Positions 36,595 through 47,922 of a stretch of 64,000 nt of DNA are shown one piece after another; the first letter of the stretch is position 1; the number at the start of each line of letters is the position of its first letter. The position numbers and the translations under genes are program-made. The stretch is from NCBI RefSeq assembly GCF_029168945.1, contig NC_083605.1:39631280-39695279 (forward strand), in the 5' to 3' direction. This DNA comes from Cannabis sativa (lineage: Eukaryota > Streptophyta > Magnoliopsida > Rosales > Cannabaceae). The notes under the pieces were generated by a model. The model ran no database searches and was not told the DNA's origin. It saw only the letters and a program-made list of their open reading frames with translations.

Positions 36595-37056
36595 AACTTC
36601 CACTTGCACTAATATAAAACAAAAAGAGCATTTCAAATAATCTCAACACCTTGATATTCAAATCAAGTGTAGTATGTAGTATACTCTCCGTAATAAGATC
36701 TGACAAGTTGTATTAATACAACCTTTTCTCCACCATTAAATTTCCTTAATCACAAAATACTTGATATTGTGAAATTCCTCTCTATATGTCTACTCCTCTA
36801 GGGATACTGGATTCTTTACGTTTGGCAACTACTTTTGCGTTAATCAGGAAGTAACACTAGTAGTTAATAAATGTTGGAACAATGCCAAAAATGTATAGAA
36901 CTTTCCTTAGACTAAATAAGCATCTTTCCTGCAACTTTAACATTCAGTCTCTCTCTGGTAGACTTAGAGACTTCAGATAGGTTTTTACACTTCTCCAAAA
37001 TCATTAGTCCACCCCAAGAGTAATCACCATTTCATCAGCAGACTTTCAAGCACTAA
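36595..37056 (-). pseudogene. Decayed internal region of Angela element C, first part
   Basis: It matches element F from 13477 onward almost continuously and has no open frame. It is interrupted at ACTAA by a chromovirus solo LTR. Confidence 0.7.
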
Positions 37057-38054
37057 TGTAAAGCCCGCTTAGTTAATTTGGAAATTAGCAGTTGTTTATG
37101 TTTAATCATGAAATTATTTATAGCTATTTAAATAATTTATTACTGTTATTTATGGAATTCAGATATGCATGAGTATGTTATCAGTAGCTTTTATATTTCG
37201 CATTTCCGGTGTCCGGTATTTTGGAACGCGGCGTTTGGCTCAGTAGAAATCACAACTTAGTATGTTAGTATTTTGGGGACGGGTTTTAGACATTGGGAAT
37301 GTCGGGAATGGCCGGGAATTTAGAATGTCCCAAAAATACCCCTTTAGTATGATTTATGTGATTTTATGGTGGAGGGGCAAAATGGTCTTTTTGCCCCATT
37401 AGTGTTTTGTCTTATATGATTTAATAAATGAATTAAATGTTTATTTTTAAATAATCTTTTTCGGCTGAGACTTAGGGTTCAAAAGCTGGGATTTTTGGTG
37501 GTGATTCAAGCCCTAGATTGCAACTTTAGTGATCCCTTGTTGTGGTATGTGCTTCCTAGTTCCTTTCTCTTTAAATTTCTTGAAAAAAATGATGATGCAT
37601 GTTGGATTTCTATGTGATTGTTCTTCTTTGTCTTTTTGTTGTTGATTTATGAGGATCAAAGCATGTTTATGTGATGTTAATTGAGTTGTTTGAAGCATGC
37701 TAGATAGGGTGTCCAAAGCTTTTAGTTTCTATGTTAAAATATGTGATTTTTGAGGGAAAATGCTATGTTTTGTTTCTGTGAATTGCTGGATGTTTCTGTT
37801 TGTTTTCAGAGATGTTTTTAGGCTTAGTTAAGTAGAATTAAGCTTATGGATTGCATGTTTAGGTGGTTTTGCTCAAGCTTGAGTTTGGAACTCAAAGCTT
37901 GAGCTCCAATGGCAAATTTTGTGTATGTGGTTTCTGGGTAGGTTTGATGCCTTGGAATTGTTATTTGGGACATATAGAACAGGTCTGGAAAGTTTGGGAC
38001 CAATTGGGGTTGAATTGGTCAAGTTATGTAATTTTATGTTTGCTGCCTGCGAGG

Positions 38055-38146
38055 AACCGGAATTCCGGTTGAGCATCCGGAATTCCGGATGGGGGTTCAG
38101 AATTTCCCAGAACCGGAATTCCGGTTGGGCAACCGGTCTGCCGGTT
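38055..38146. repeat. Four palindromes of the CCGG type in the chromovirus solo LTR
   Basis: AACCGGAATTCCGGTT (38055-38070 and 38111-38126), ATCCGGAATTCCGGAT (38075-38090) and AACCGG with CCGGTT around a 4-base loop (38131-38146). Three are perfect 16-bp palindromes. Confidence 0.9.
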
Positions 38147-38479
38147 GGGGGATTTTTCAGAACCCTAGTTTTCCTCGTTTTTGGGTTTTTAGGGGTATTG
38201 CCATGCTTTTTATCGATAGGGAAACTTTTAGTTTCAAGTTTTAGTCCCCGGGAAGTGATTTAGCGTGTCACTTATAGCGTTGTGATTTTTATGGTTTAGG
38301 AGCCAGTAATCCGCCGTTCAGCTTCGATTCCGGTCGGGTTGACTTGCACACACCGAAATCGGAATCCGGGTAAGATTAGTATAACGAGTATGCATATGTA
38401 GATTACATGTTTAGCGTGCATGTAGGAAGCCTGCTAGATTACATTAGATATGTATTTAGGCTTCGAACCACCCAACCTG

Positions 38480-38770
38480 TCACGTCGGTACGACATTTGG
38501 AGTATGACCGACGGCGGAGTATGACCAAGTTCGACCAAATCAGGCTGACACTTGGTTGGTGGTTCTGTGCTATTGACCTATCCCGTCGGTACAGCTGGAG
38601 TATGACCGGCGGCGGAGTATGGCCGGTTCGGCCGATCGGGAGGATACTTGTCAATTGTACCGTCCCCTGAACGTTCAAAACTCTGTACCATGTTGGACAT
38701 GGCAGTAGTGCTCAGTACCATGTTGGACATGGCGATGGCGGGACTCGGTATCGTGTTGGACACGGCGATC
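38480..38770. repeat. Tandem hairpin repeats in the chromovirus solo LTR
   Basis: Two roughly 100-bp repeats contain GTCGGT...ACCGAC-type stems with GGAGTATGACC. Three roughly 30-33 bp units follow, with stems CCATGT/ACATGG (38688-38702, 38718-38732) and CGTGT/ACACG (38752-38764), all with loop TGG. Confidence 0.8.
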
Positions 38771-39179
38771 GGTTTTATGTATGATATTAGTATGCTTTTC
38801 TTGCGAGTCTGTCGACTCACAGTTTACGTTCAGGTGTAGGTAAAGGCAAGGCAGTAGCGATGGACGCGTGACCGAGCATATGAGATTGTACATGTCGGGG
38901 TGGTTAGGCACTGGAGCGTACGATCCTCGGGACGACGGGGGCCGAGATTTTGCTTGTCGTTAGACGACTTTCATTTTGATGTAAAAGTTAAACAGTTAAA
39001 ACGTTTGTAAATATTTTTATAAATCGGGATCCCGAGACTTTTGTGAAATGGTTTATAAGTTTAATGAAAAAGCAAAATTTTAATTAATCACGTTTTTCCG
39101 TAAACCTCGTTGATTAGCAACGAGCTGCACAGTACGTTTAAAAATCACGTAATACGCCTAAGATAGTTAGGGTGTTACA

Positions 39180-40265
39180 ACTAAGGCAAGTCTAGAAATT
39201 TGATTTGGTTTAGTCTAAGAGTATTAAATACACCCTTATCGACTAACATTTCTTTCCTCTTCTTAATCTTAAGATTTATTACTTGATTCTCTTTCAATGT
39301 TCCTTTCCTAGATTCATCTGATACCTACTCATTACTCCCACTCAACAACAGGTGTCTGGTCTTAGGCATACTAAATCATATCTGAGACCTCTCACTATTG
39401 ATTTAAGAACTTCCTTCATGGCTTTATCTTTTCTGGAATAGTTAAAAAAAATTTCTTAGATAAATAAAATCTATGTCTAGAAGTCGAGAAGCTTTTATAG
39501 ATTGCCATTAGAAAAATGCTCCAACATCTTACTAAAGTAAGTTGCATCTTACTAAAGTAATTTGCTTGCGTTAGAGTAAGTAAATTATGAGGCATACCAC
39601 AAGCCATAGGTTTAGATAATCTCAAACCTATAATATCAGGAACTGGAAGTTTTGTTAAGTCCATTGAATAGACTTACTAACGAAAATTTCCTTTATTTTC
39701 CTTGTAATAGAAAACTTTTGGTTGTTCCATATGAATGGTTTTAATTATAGTTCTCTTGGCTTTTCTTCTTAGTTTCTTATTCTGACAATCCATTACTCGT
39801 TTAAACTAACAATGGATTTTCATCACAAGTGTCTTCCAAGTCATGACAGGGTGAGTTCCTTGAAAACCTTCCACTACGACAAAGTACCGTGAATTTTGTC
39901 TAAGAATACTAAATGGTATAGTCCTCGTCTGTTGTGTCAAGACAACAGAGGCAGTGCGACCATCTTATAAAGAATAAGATGATAGAACACTTTTGGAATC
40001 AAGAAAATTATCTCCTCTATTTGCAACTTTGTTTTCAGACTTAGTCATTTTCTTAGAAAAGTTATATTTGTTTAAGCAAATACTTTCTTATCTAATGACT
40101 ATGGGATGGTCCACCCCTAATCACTTGGAATAGCTAACAAACATGAAAACCTTGGTTAACAGTTCTAGATTTTCTAAAGATTACGATTAGGTCACCCATG
40201 AATCTAGTAATGGTTTACACTAAGTACGCAACCATTCCATCATTCTGAAATTTTCCTATCACTAG
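39180..40265 (-). pseudogene. Decayed internal region of Angela element C, second part
   Basis: It resumes the match to element F (13935-14960): blocks at 39300-39420, 39720-39960 and 40030-40200 are collinear with F. No open frame is present. The leader and most of the 5' LTR of C are deleted at 40265. Confidence 0.7.
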
Positions 40266-40541
40266 GGTAGATTATCATATCAGTAAAACCCAGTGTTCTA
40301 ATAAATCTAGGAATCTTTAATCACATAGTCTTGTTTACTTTCCACTGTGCTTGACGACACAATAAACAAGAACAAGAATGTGAAAGGGGTTTGGATGAAT
40401 TTATAGATCAAATATACAAATAATTGATAATGTGAACCAAAACATACACAAATGAATGAAAAATACTTCTGTTTCTTTATTGATACTAAATCATACGGAT
40501 TACATTGAAATAGAGTTTTATTTAGGGCATAAAACCCAACA
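40266..40541 (-). mobile_element. Truncated Angela LTR (remaining end of the 5' LTR of C)
   Basis: It matches 13205-13476, ending GGCATAAAACCCAACA. The flanks GTAGG (left of C) and ATTAG (right) do not match, consistent with deletion or rearrangement. Confidence 0.75.
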
Positions 40542-41019
40542 ATTAGGAACAGAGCAATGAGAGAAAAAGAATGCATTATTGAATTATTATGTGTGTACTT
40601 TACAGAGGAGAATGATACATGTATTTATAGGACAAAAGCCATGAGTAGACAAAATAACAGAAAACGAAAAAAAACAGAAAAGCCTAACTAATTCCCTAAC
40701 TAATTCTAATATTACCACATGTACATGTTAATAAATTTCAAATTTGTTTTTGATATTATAACCTATACCAAAATTTTTCAAAACTTTATTTTCATGATAT
40801 TGTAACTATAATAAACACCATTTAAAAAAATATTTTAACATGTACTTTTAAATGAGATTGAGAAAGAGTTTATAACAAGAGGTTATTATTAGCTCTTCTC
40901 TAAACTAAATTAACAAATTGTAGGAGGTTATTTCAGATTTTGGGTCATTTCTGTTAGGAGAGATAAACGTGTGAAATTTGTGTATGATTTACGTATGCAC
41001 ATATCATTATGATAAAATT
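40542..41019. other. Unassigned AT-rich stretch
   Basis: No gene is visible. 40542-40680, with a minus-strand CCTATAAATAC box at about 40620, could be part of another LTR. This cannot be decided from one copy. Confidence 0.35.
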
Positions 41020-41971
41020 TAATAATTATTAAGTTAGAGAATTTACTTGGTAAATTCTAAATCTACTTATTTGAAGCTCAGTTATATAGGCCCATGGTCC
41101 CCTTACTAGTTGAGATAATACTACTTGCAGACTTAGTCTTTTGATTTTAATAATTCAATTATAATTGTAAAATTAGACTATGTCTTATTTATGAATTTTC
41201 ACTAAGCACGGAATTAATTGTGAAGAAATGAGGTTTTGGGGTCAATTTATTATTTAAGAGACTTTGCATGGTCTAATTAATAAATAATATAAATATTAAT
41301 TTTATTTGATAATTAATTATAATTATTAAATAAATAGTTTTGGCATTTATAGGATTGAATTGGAAAATATGCTATTATTGAAAGAAAAATAAATGGTTGA
41401 AATAAAGTGTCAAAATTGTAACTAGAGATTTGTCCTATTATTGGTCGACCTTAGAGTGATTTTTGGCCAATATTTTATTCTTTTTTAATCCATACATTTC
41501 ATCCCTAAGCCATAGTTAAAACACTATATAAGGAACTTGATACTCTCATCTCATCCAACTATTTATTCAACCTACCAAACCTAGTTTTCTCTATCAAACA
41601 ACTAGTAGATGAGAGACACCTCCTATAGTGATTCAAACCCTCCTTTATTGTTCTTCATACTTGAGCCTTAGTGAAATAGTGTCATGCTCACACATAGTAA
41701 GTCAAGTACTCAATCATAGTGAGTAAGACGATGGTAACCAAACCCAAATGAGAGAAAGAGAGTCAGACTCAGATCTTGATAATACTCCATCACAGAAAGG
41801 AACAAGGGTTAGAGATCTGAGCGGAATGAGTCATTATATTCCGCTGCAACCAATGTAAGATATTCTAAACTCCTATGTATTTAATGTCATTGTTTTAGTA
41901 ATATTCATATTTAAGATGTTAATTCAACATACTTGTTAGTAAATCTAAATCTTGGTAAAATATTCCCAATA
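41020..41971 (+). mobile_element. Angela LTR fragment, 3' half
   Basis: From TTACTTGGTAAATTC through TCCGCTGCAACC to TATTCCCAATA it matches the second half of LTRs A and B. It lacks the first half and is not followed by a primer site. It may be the remnant 3' LTR of element A or B, both plus-strand. Confidence 0.75.
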
Positions 41972-42960
41972 GGAAGATGGCTTCCACATTTCAAGATATG
42001 TTTGACATATGATAATGATTAATCTAGCATCTGGAAGGAAGCTACAAGCTCCTTCCAGTCAAGAGTCTCGTTAGCTTGGGGATAAATTTTATCTGTATTC
42101 TTTGATGCCTACTACGTGGAAATCACGGAAGGGTGCCACCTTGGACTATCAGCAACTAGTAAGTATTTTCTACTTAAGGACACTAAGGAGACTATTATAT
42201 TTCAAAACATAGTCAATGGCTCCTGATGGTAGCGAGTGAGGATAGGGCTTTAGGAACTCTTTCTGTGCATCCACGATTGGGGAAGATTATATTCACCTAG
42301 AGTCACATGTTTTGCAAAAAGGTAGTGGGTCAGTGTGATCCGGGAAGGACTTGGCTTAATGATCCTGAAGCTTATTTTATAGTATCCTATTCGAAGCTTG
42401 AAGTGACAGTTACTCATCCTCTAATATTGAATCAGATCTTGTCCCCTGCATCAGACCATGGTAGTGTGCATACATGCCTCTGAAGCCCCCTTTACTTCCA
42501 ATAGCTTGTCTAGGCACCACCTTTTCAAGGTTAAACCTTTGAGTGACACGTGTCCTCGTTAATGTGAAATCCTTTACTGCAATCGTACACCACACAATGG
42601 GGAAGTTTTTTACCAACCAACGGTCAGATCATAAAGTTGTAGTACATGCCCTTGTTGCATGTTGAGTACGAAACTCTAGGTGAGTAAATGGAATATTTTT
42701 ACCTGCATGTAAGCCTATAAATACTCTCATTTTTCATGTACTAAGGGTGAACAATTTGACACTAGCCAAACCTCAGCTAAAATTCCTACTAGCTTTTTTC
42801 TTTGTCAAGAGAAACAAAAGGAGTGCAGAGCTCGGGTTTATACTGTAAACATTTGTATTATTCAAACACTCGCCTGCAAGGTCAATACAACAGACTCGTA
42901 GACTAGGAATTATTAACGCATGAACCATGTAAAAATCATTTGTTTATTATTTACTATTTA
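41972..42960 (+). mobile_element. Possible Tat/Ogre-type LTR fragment
   Basis: There is no protein frame. A TATA-like CCTATAAATACTC (42713-42725) is followed at about 150-250 bp by sequence ending ACTCGCCTGCAAGGTCAATACA and a TTCTTAAGC tail, the layout of gypsy LTR ends. No partner copy lies in the window, so borders and family are uncertain. Confidence 0.35.
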
Positions 42961-45012
42961 ATATCTTTCTTAAGCTCTATTTTATTAGTTATCGAAAATG
43001 TCAGTAAAAAGGTTTCAAAAGTGTAAAATTGTTATGAAATTATTGTGCAGATACTATAAGTTAATTTATAATTTGTTGAGTAAGAAAATTATAAATACCC
43101 AAAACTCTACTTATAAATAGGTCGTGATTTTCAAGAAATACTAGCGTTCTTATATTCTCTCCTTTCTCGTCAGAAAAAAAATACATGAAAAAAATGGTGT
43201 ATTCTTGAAAATTATAACATTTTGATCAATTTCTAACAATAGCCTTAGGTTAATATTTATGCTTATTGGTATTGATTTTGTTTTTATTTAATTTTACAAA
43301 GATTCTATATAAATATAATTAAAGTTTTTTATATTAAAGAACTTTTTCTTTTTAGTGTTTTATAAATTCTAACAATTTCATCTTTACTATTTAGAGTACG
43401 AGTCCATGTGTCTATTATATACAAGATTGTAATTGTTTTATTACATAAGAAATCATCTGATAAAGAATTTCTTTTTTAGACTAAATTAAAATGATATAAA
43501 GTTCGCAATACAATTTAACTATGTGATATTTTATTTGCATAAATTCCTTTAGAAAATTGCACATAGATTAAGTGAGATTTGTCTGATTAGGATTGGGCTT
43601 CTTCAATGGGACACTAAAATTCTAAAAAGAGTTGAGTTTGGATAAAAAATTGTTCCAATAGAAGACTAAATGCTATTCTATATGTGTGGGAGTTTATAGT
43701 GTCCCACTATTTTTAGTGGGACACTATAGACCACACCAAATTTTCTTTTTTTCTTTATTTTTTAATATTAAAATAATATATTTATGATTACATTTTTATA
43801 TTTATATACATATTATAGTATGAGATAATTTAATAAATTAATATAATAGTAAAGAATATATTTTTTTGTGTAATTTTTAATATTATGATTAGAATGAGAA
43901 AAAAATTTAGTATTAAAATAATTTTCTTTTACTCTTGATTTAACATTAAATTTTAATTTCTTCATTAAGTTGTGTTAGGCGACGATATTCTATTTTATAT
44001 TTATAATAATAATAAGTGGTGGAGAGTAAAATCAGAAATATTGGCAATGATACTTGAATTTAAAAAAAAAAAAACAAAATTATTAAGGGTATGAATTGTG
44101 GTTCGCGATAGACCACATAGACATAATAACATTGCCTTTTGTGCTATCAGAGTAAAAAACCCAGTTTGGTTAGGCACCACAAACAACTAAACTTAAATGA
44201 GAATTAATTTGAGCTCATCGACTTATGAGAAATCTGTTGAAATGACTGCGCCTACGTCGGGATTTGAACCTTCAAGATATACCTCTTTTCCATCGTACAC
44301 ACGTGTGACGCCCCAGTAACTCAACCGCTAGCTGTCTCACCAAGCGCCTCATCGGCGTTCGCTTACTTAATCACCAAGCATTTCAATAAAAATATCTTCG
44401 ACTCCGAATAGTACTCTGCATCATTGTTTCATGATAATTCATCTTACAAATTATATATCTCTACTATTATATAAATATCAATAAGCTGGTGCACTGTCTT
44501 GTATTGTCATTTTCTTAATATCATACAAATAAATTAATAGATAGAGTTAGACTTCATTAAATGTAAACATATCTTTCTCAAGTTCTATGTATTTTGAGCG
44601 TACTGCCGTACTTGCTTAAAATTCTAACTGCTCTAAACATACATATATTTCTCAAGTTCTATATGGATAAATATCCATTCCACAGAACCCAACTCATTTA
44701 ATTGAATTCAATTATAAAAAATCAAGTATCTAATTATAGTTAATTAAATTCAATTAAATGTTAAAATTTAGATTCTAATTAAATTTAACCACTCATTGAA
44801 TGTTTTATTTTTAAAATTTAATTAAAAACTAATCCAATCTAATTATATTTATAATTTAAAAGAATTATTTATATTTATCTATGTATAATTAAAAATATAT
44901 ATTTAGTTATACTTTTAGTAGTTTTTTTGGTGTGAGTCGAAATTGTAATGTTTCGTTGTTTTATATATTTGTTTTCATAATATTTAGTTCTATTTCATTA
45001 CTTAGTAGTATT
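42961..45012. other. AT-rich intergenic sequence, no gene seen
   Basis: Mostly low-complexity AT sequence. Two local features are listed separately: a perfect hairpin at 43695-43728 and a tRNA-like B box near 44262. Confidence 0.5.
43695..43728. repeat. Perfect 15-bp-arm hairpin
   Basis: TATAGTGTCCCACTA, loop TTTT, TAGTGGGACACTATA. A further GGGACACTA occurs at about 43608. This may be the centre of a miniature inverted-repeat transposon. Confidence 0.85.
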
Positions 45013-45185
45013 CACTACTACAATACAAACTTTTAGAGGTAGTTTTTTTTTCTTCAGCAAATTAATAAAATTTCAATAAAAATACCTACGGAGTGGTTAT
45101 TTAATAATAACCGACTCCGTAAGTGATAATTTTTTTTAATTTTAATAAAAAACACTTATGATGTCGGTCATTTTGTAATAACCGA
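45013..45185. mobile_element. CACTA (En/Spm) transposon end
   Basis: CACTACTACAATACAAACTT at 45013 is the plant CACTA terminal signature. It is followed by subterminal inverted units with AATAACCGACTCCGTA (about 45105) facing TACGGAGTGGTTATT (about 45088), and a similar second unit with AATAACCGACGCCATA. No matching inverted end TTGTAGTAGTG was found downstream, so the element is partial or its other end is lost. No transposase frame was seen. Confidence 0.65.
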
Positions 45186-45189
45186 CGCC

Positions 45190-45480
45190 ATATGTCTTTA
45201 TATAACCCTCTCCAACTATCGTCTTCCTCAAACCCTAAAATAACTAGCAGCCTTCTTCCTCTCAAACCTACGAAACCCTCGCCCAACCATCCCTTTCTTC
45301 TCCCCATTTCTTCATTTTTCATCCGTTTTTACCCATTTTGTGCAAAATCTTGCATTTTTTATACCTAAAAAGATATCCCCTGAGTTTGATCGTTTTTTGT
45401 TTGGTTTTTTAGAGTAAACTGAGCTTAGAGGTTGTTGTGGCAGTCGTAGCCCCGACCGCCACTTTTGGTGGAGAAATCAT
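45190..45480 (+). promoter_or_regulatory. Promoter-like TATA and pyrimidine-rich stretch next to the CACTA end
   Basis: TTTATATAACCC near 45197 is followed by CT-rich sequence (CTTCCTCAAACCCTAAAATA, CTTCTTCCTC) like a plant 5' untranslated region. No open frame of note follows. The minus-strand frame 45101-45322 is a shadow. Confidence 0.35.
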
Positions 45481-45654
45481 TGAATCTCAATGTCTATTTA
45501 AACAAATCTAATCTCTAATAATTTTATTAATGTAAATTGCTTTAATTTTATTTTTTAAATTTTTTTAGGGTTTTCCCATATTGTTAAGATTGTGTTCTTG
45601 TGGTTGTGCATGGTGGCCGGATTTCAGTAATAAAGTAAAAATTTAAACTTTAAT

Positions 45655-45805
45655 AGTTATGTATGTATTTTATATTTTATCGAATGTGTATTGTATGTAT
45701 ACATATTTTGTAATTGTATATATATTGTATGTATATGTATTGTATTGTATATATATATATGTATGTATACAAATATTGTAATTATATTGTATATTTTTTA
45801 TGTAT
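45655..45805. repeat. TGTATA-type low-complexity repeat
   Basis: Irregular tandem TGTATATATTG/TATGTATA repeats. No gene. Confidence 0.7.
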
Positions 45806-46240
45806 TAAAGTGTATCTATTGAATATTTTTAACAAATAATTTTGTTGAATATTATGAATGAGAATGACATATTAAAACAAAAAGTTTAGAAATTAATTCA
45901 ATTTTTTATCATTTTTTTCTATTTTTAATTTTATTCGGGTGTTTTTATTTTTTGTAGTTAGCAAATAGTTAGTTACAACTACTTAACTCGTTACTTATTT
46001 TCATTCCTATTAATGTATTCTTATTACTAACTAGTTAACTAGTTAGTAACTAGTTACTCATTAATTATATAACTAATAAGTAGTTAAGTAAAGAATTTTT
46101 TAATTTTGTAGTATTTTTTACAGTGTAGATTGTGAGGTCAATTTGCAAGGATCCGACTTATTTGGTGTTGATCGGTTTCTAGCTAGCTCGAGGTACACAT
46201 TTACTAACTTTTATTATTAATTAATCATGAATGCTTAGTA

Positions 46241-46430
46241 GAGTTTGAATATCTTAAGTATTTATCTGTAGTGAAGTAGGTTTTGCGATATATTGTATTG
46301 CAGTAAGATGGGTGGAACAATATGCATGTTAGATGAGTTTGAATATCTTACATATTCAGCCGTAGTGAAGTAGGTTCTGGGAATACATATACTGCGGTCG
46401 GATGTGTGGTAAATTTTTGTATTGCTAAAT
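46241..46430. repeat. Two diverged tandem copies of a roughly 94-bp unit
   Basis: GAGTTTGAATATCTTA...GTAGTGAAGTAGGTT begins at 46241 and again at 46335. The copies differ at several positions. Function unknown. Confidence 0.6.
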
Positions 46431-46744
46431 GTTGTTGTGATTGTTTTATATTATTTTAAATTGTGTTTTGTTGTTATTAATAGCTTTAAATATTTTGGAA
46501 ACGTTCAATTATATTCGTTATGCTGTTAAAATTTTGGTAGAGTTAGGACTAGTTAATAGTTAGTAATTTAGTATACTATACTTAGTTACTAGTTATTAAT
46601 TTCGTATGTCTTGAGGCGTTTGAGGCGTAAGTCTCACAAATTATATTGAAATAATATTTTAGAATACTTAAGGATGAATAAAATGTCACATAAAATTTAA
46701 ACATACCAATGATGTATCATAAAACATAAACTAAAGTAATGATA

Positions 46745-47133
46745 AGGCTAATTAGTAATTTTTCCTCCAGAACTTTAACATGTACTAAATCGTGCCCCCT
46801 GAACTTTTTTGGCCGTTAAAAATTCCTCCCGAACTATTGAGATTGTTAAATTTAAGGACTTTTGTCTAATTTTAGTAAAAAAATTCTAACATGGATGAAA
46901 GTTCAAGGGGCATGATTTAGTACATATCAAAGTTTGAGGGCATGATTTGGTAGATATCAAAGTCTGGGGAGCATGGTTTAGTACATAGAAACAGTAAAAT
47001 TGAATGAAATTAGACGAAAGTCCTTAAATTTAACAATCTCAATAGTTCGGGGGGAATTTCTAACGGCCAAAAAAGTTTAGGGGCACGATTTAGTACATGT
47101 CAAAGTTCGGGGGAAAAAATTACTAATCAGCCT
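46745..47133. mobile_element. Foldback MITE with about 125-bp inverted ends
   Basis: AGGCTAATTAGTAATTTTTC at the left is matched, inverted, by ...AAAATTACTAATCAGCCT at the right. The similarity continues inward for well over 100 bp (GTACTAAATCGTG, AACTATTGAGATTGTT). The flanks carry the direct repeat AATGATA (46738-46744 and 47134-47140). It has no coding capacity. The 7-8 bp duplication would fit hAT or Mutator-related MITEs; the family is uncertain. Confidence 0.85.
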
Positions 47134-47295
47134 AATGATAATTATGTTTCTAGAACTAGAGACCTAAATTCTATTGTCCTAGAAACACTTGACTCATAAA
47201 GCTCAAATTAAAATATTAATGGGAAATGCATTGATAATTAGAAATCATCTAAGTCATCATCACTTGTTTTATCTTGTTTTAGATTGTTTTTTATT

Positions 47296-47922
47296 ATTAT
47301 TTAACACCCGGAATATGAATCTCTAAAACAATGTAAATAACACATATAAAGTTTCAGAAACCTTAAAGTGAGTGCAGCGGAATAATAATGTCTCCTTCCA
47401 CTCAGATCTCTAACCCTTGTATCCTGTCTGTAGCAGAGTATTACCAAGATCTGAGCCCGAATGTCCTTCTCTTGAATCTAGATTCTTCACAGCCTTACAC
47501 ACTATGATTGAGTACCACTTGATCTGTGTGGGCATTTACTCTATCACAAAAGGGTATGAAAATATGAAGAGAGAAAGAGAATAGAGTTGTTCGAAAATAG
47601 TAGGAGTGATGGCTCAGGAACTTTTCACTGAAGGTTTGAATTTCATCATCTTTTAGTGTGAGCCATCACTATCTATTTATAGGCAACCACCTAGGTTTAG
47701 GTTAGAATTTATTAGGCATTAAAATATTGTAAAAATTAAATGGAAATTCTCTCATAAGTGATCGGCTATAGGATGTGGGCCCCACTTTAGAATTTTGCCA
47801 TTTTTCAACAATTTTTCCTTATTTTCTCAAAAATGCGATTTTTCCAATTCAACCACTTAAATGCCAAAACTATTTATTTGATAATTGAAATTAATTATCA
47901 AATAAAATTTCCATTTAATATA
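47296..47922 (-). mobile_element. Angela LTR H, left part
   Basis: It matches the start of the minus-strand Angela LTRs from about base 45 of the LTR (AACACCCGGAATATGAA...). The first tens of bases are missing. It is interrupted by the MULE-type element and resumes at 49703. Confidence 0.8.

Larger units (their letters stand above)
37057..39179 (+). mobile_element. Chromovirus (Tekay/Del-type) solo LTR in element C
   Basis: Begins TGTAAAGCCCGC and ends GGGTGTTACA (2123 bp). It is flanked by the perfect duplication ACTAA (37052-37056 and 39180-39184), with element C sequence resuming in register. The TGTAA...TTACA ends, the inner organisation and the shared palindrome pair relate it to the LTRs of D and E. 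It contains four 12-16 bp palindromes (38055-38146) and tandem hairpin repeats (38480-38770). The several 60-115-codon frames inside (37863-38911) overlap on both strands and are not genes. Confidence 0.85.

Noticed and set aside
37863..38911. Several frames inside the chromovirus solo LTR.
   Set aside because: They overlap each other on both strands and follow the tandem repeats. LTRs of this family do not encode proteins.
42410..42616. Minus-strand 68-codon frame.
   Set aside because: No domain, and it lies in a probable LTR fragment.
44235..44345. tRNA-like sequence on the minus strand with GGTTCAAATCCCGACG (B-box-like).
   Set aside because: The T-stem does not pair, no acceptor or anticodon stem can be built, and the A-box spacing is wrong. 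At most it is an old SINE or tRNA-derived fragment.
46255..46360. GTAGTGAAG sequences as the missing right end of the CACTA element.
   Set aside because: They lack the TTGTAGTAGTG terminus and any inverted subterminal repeats.
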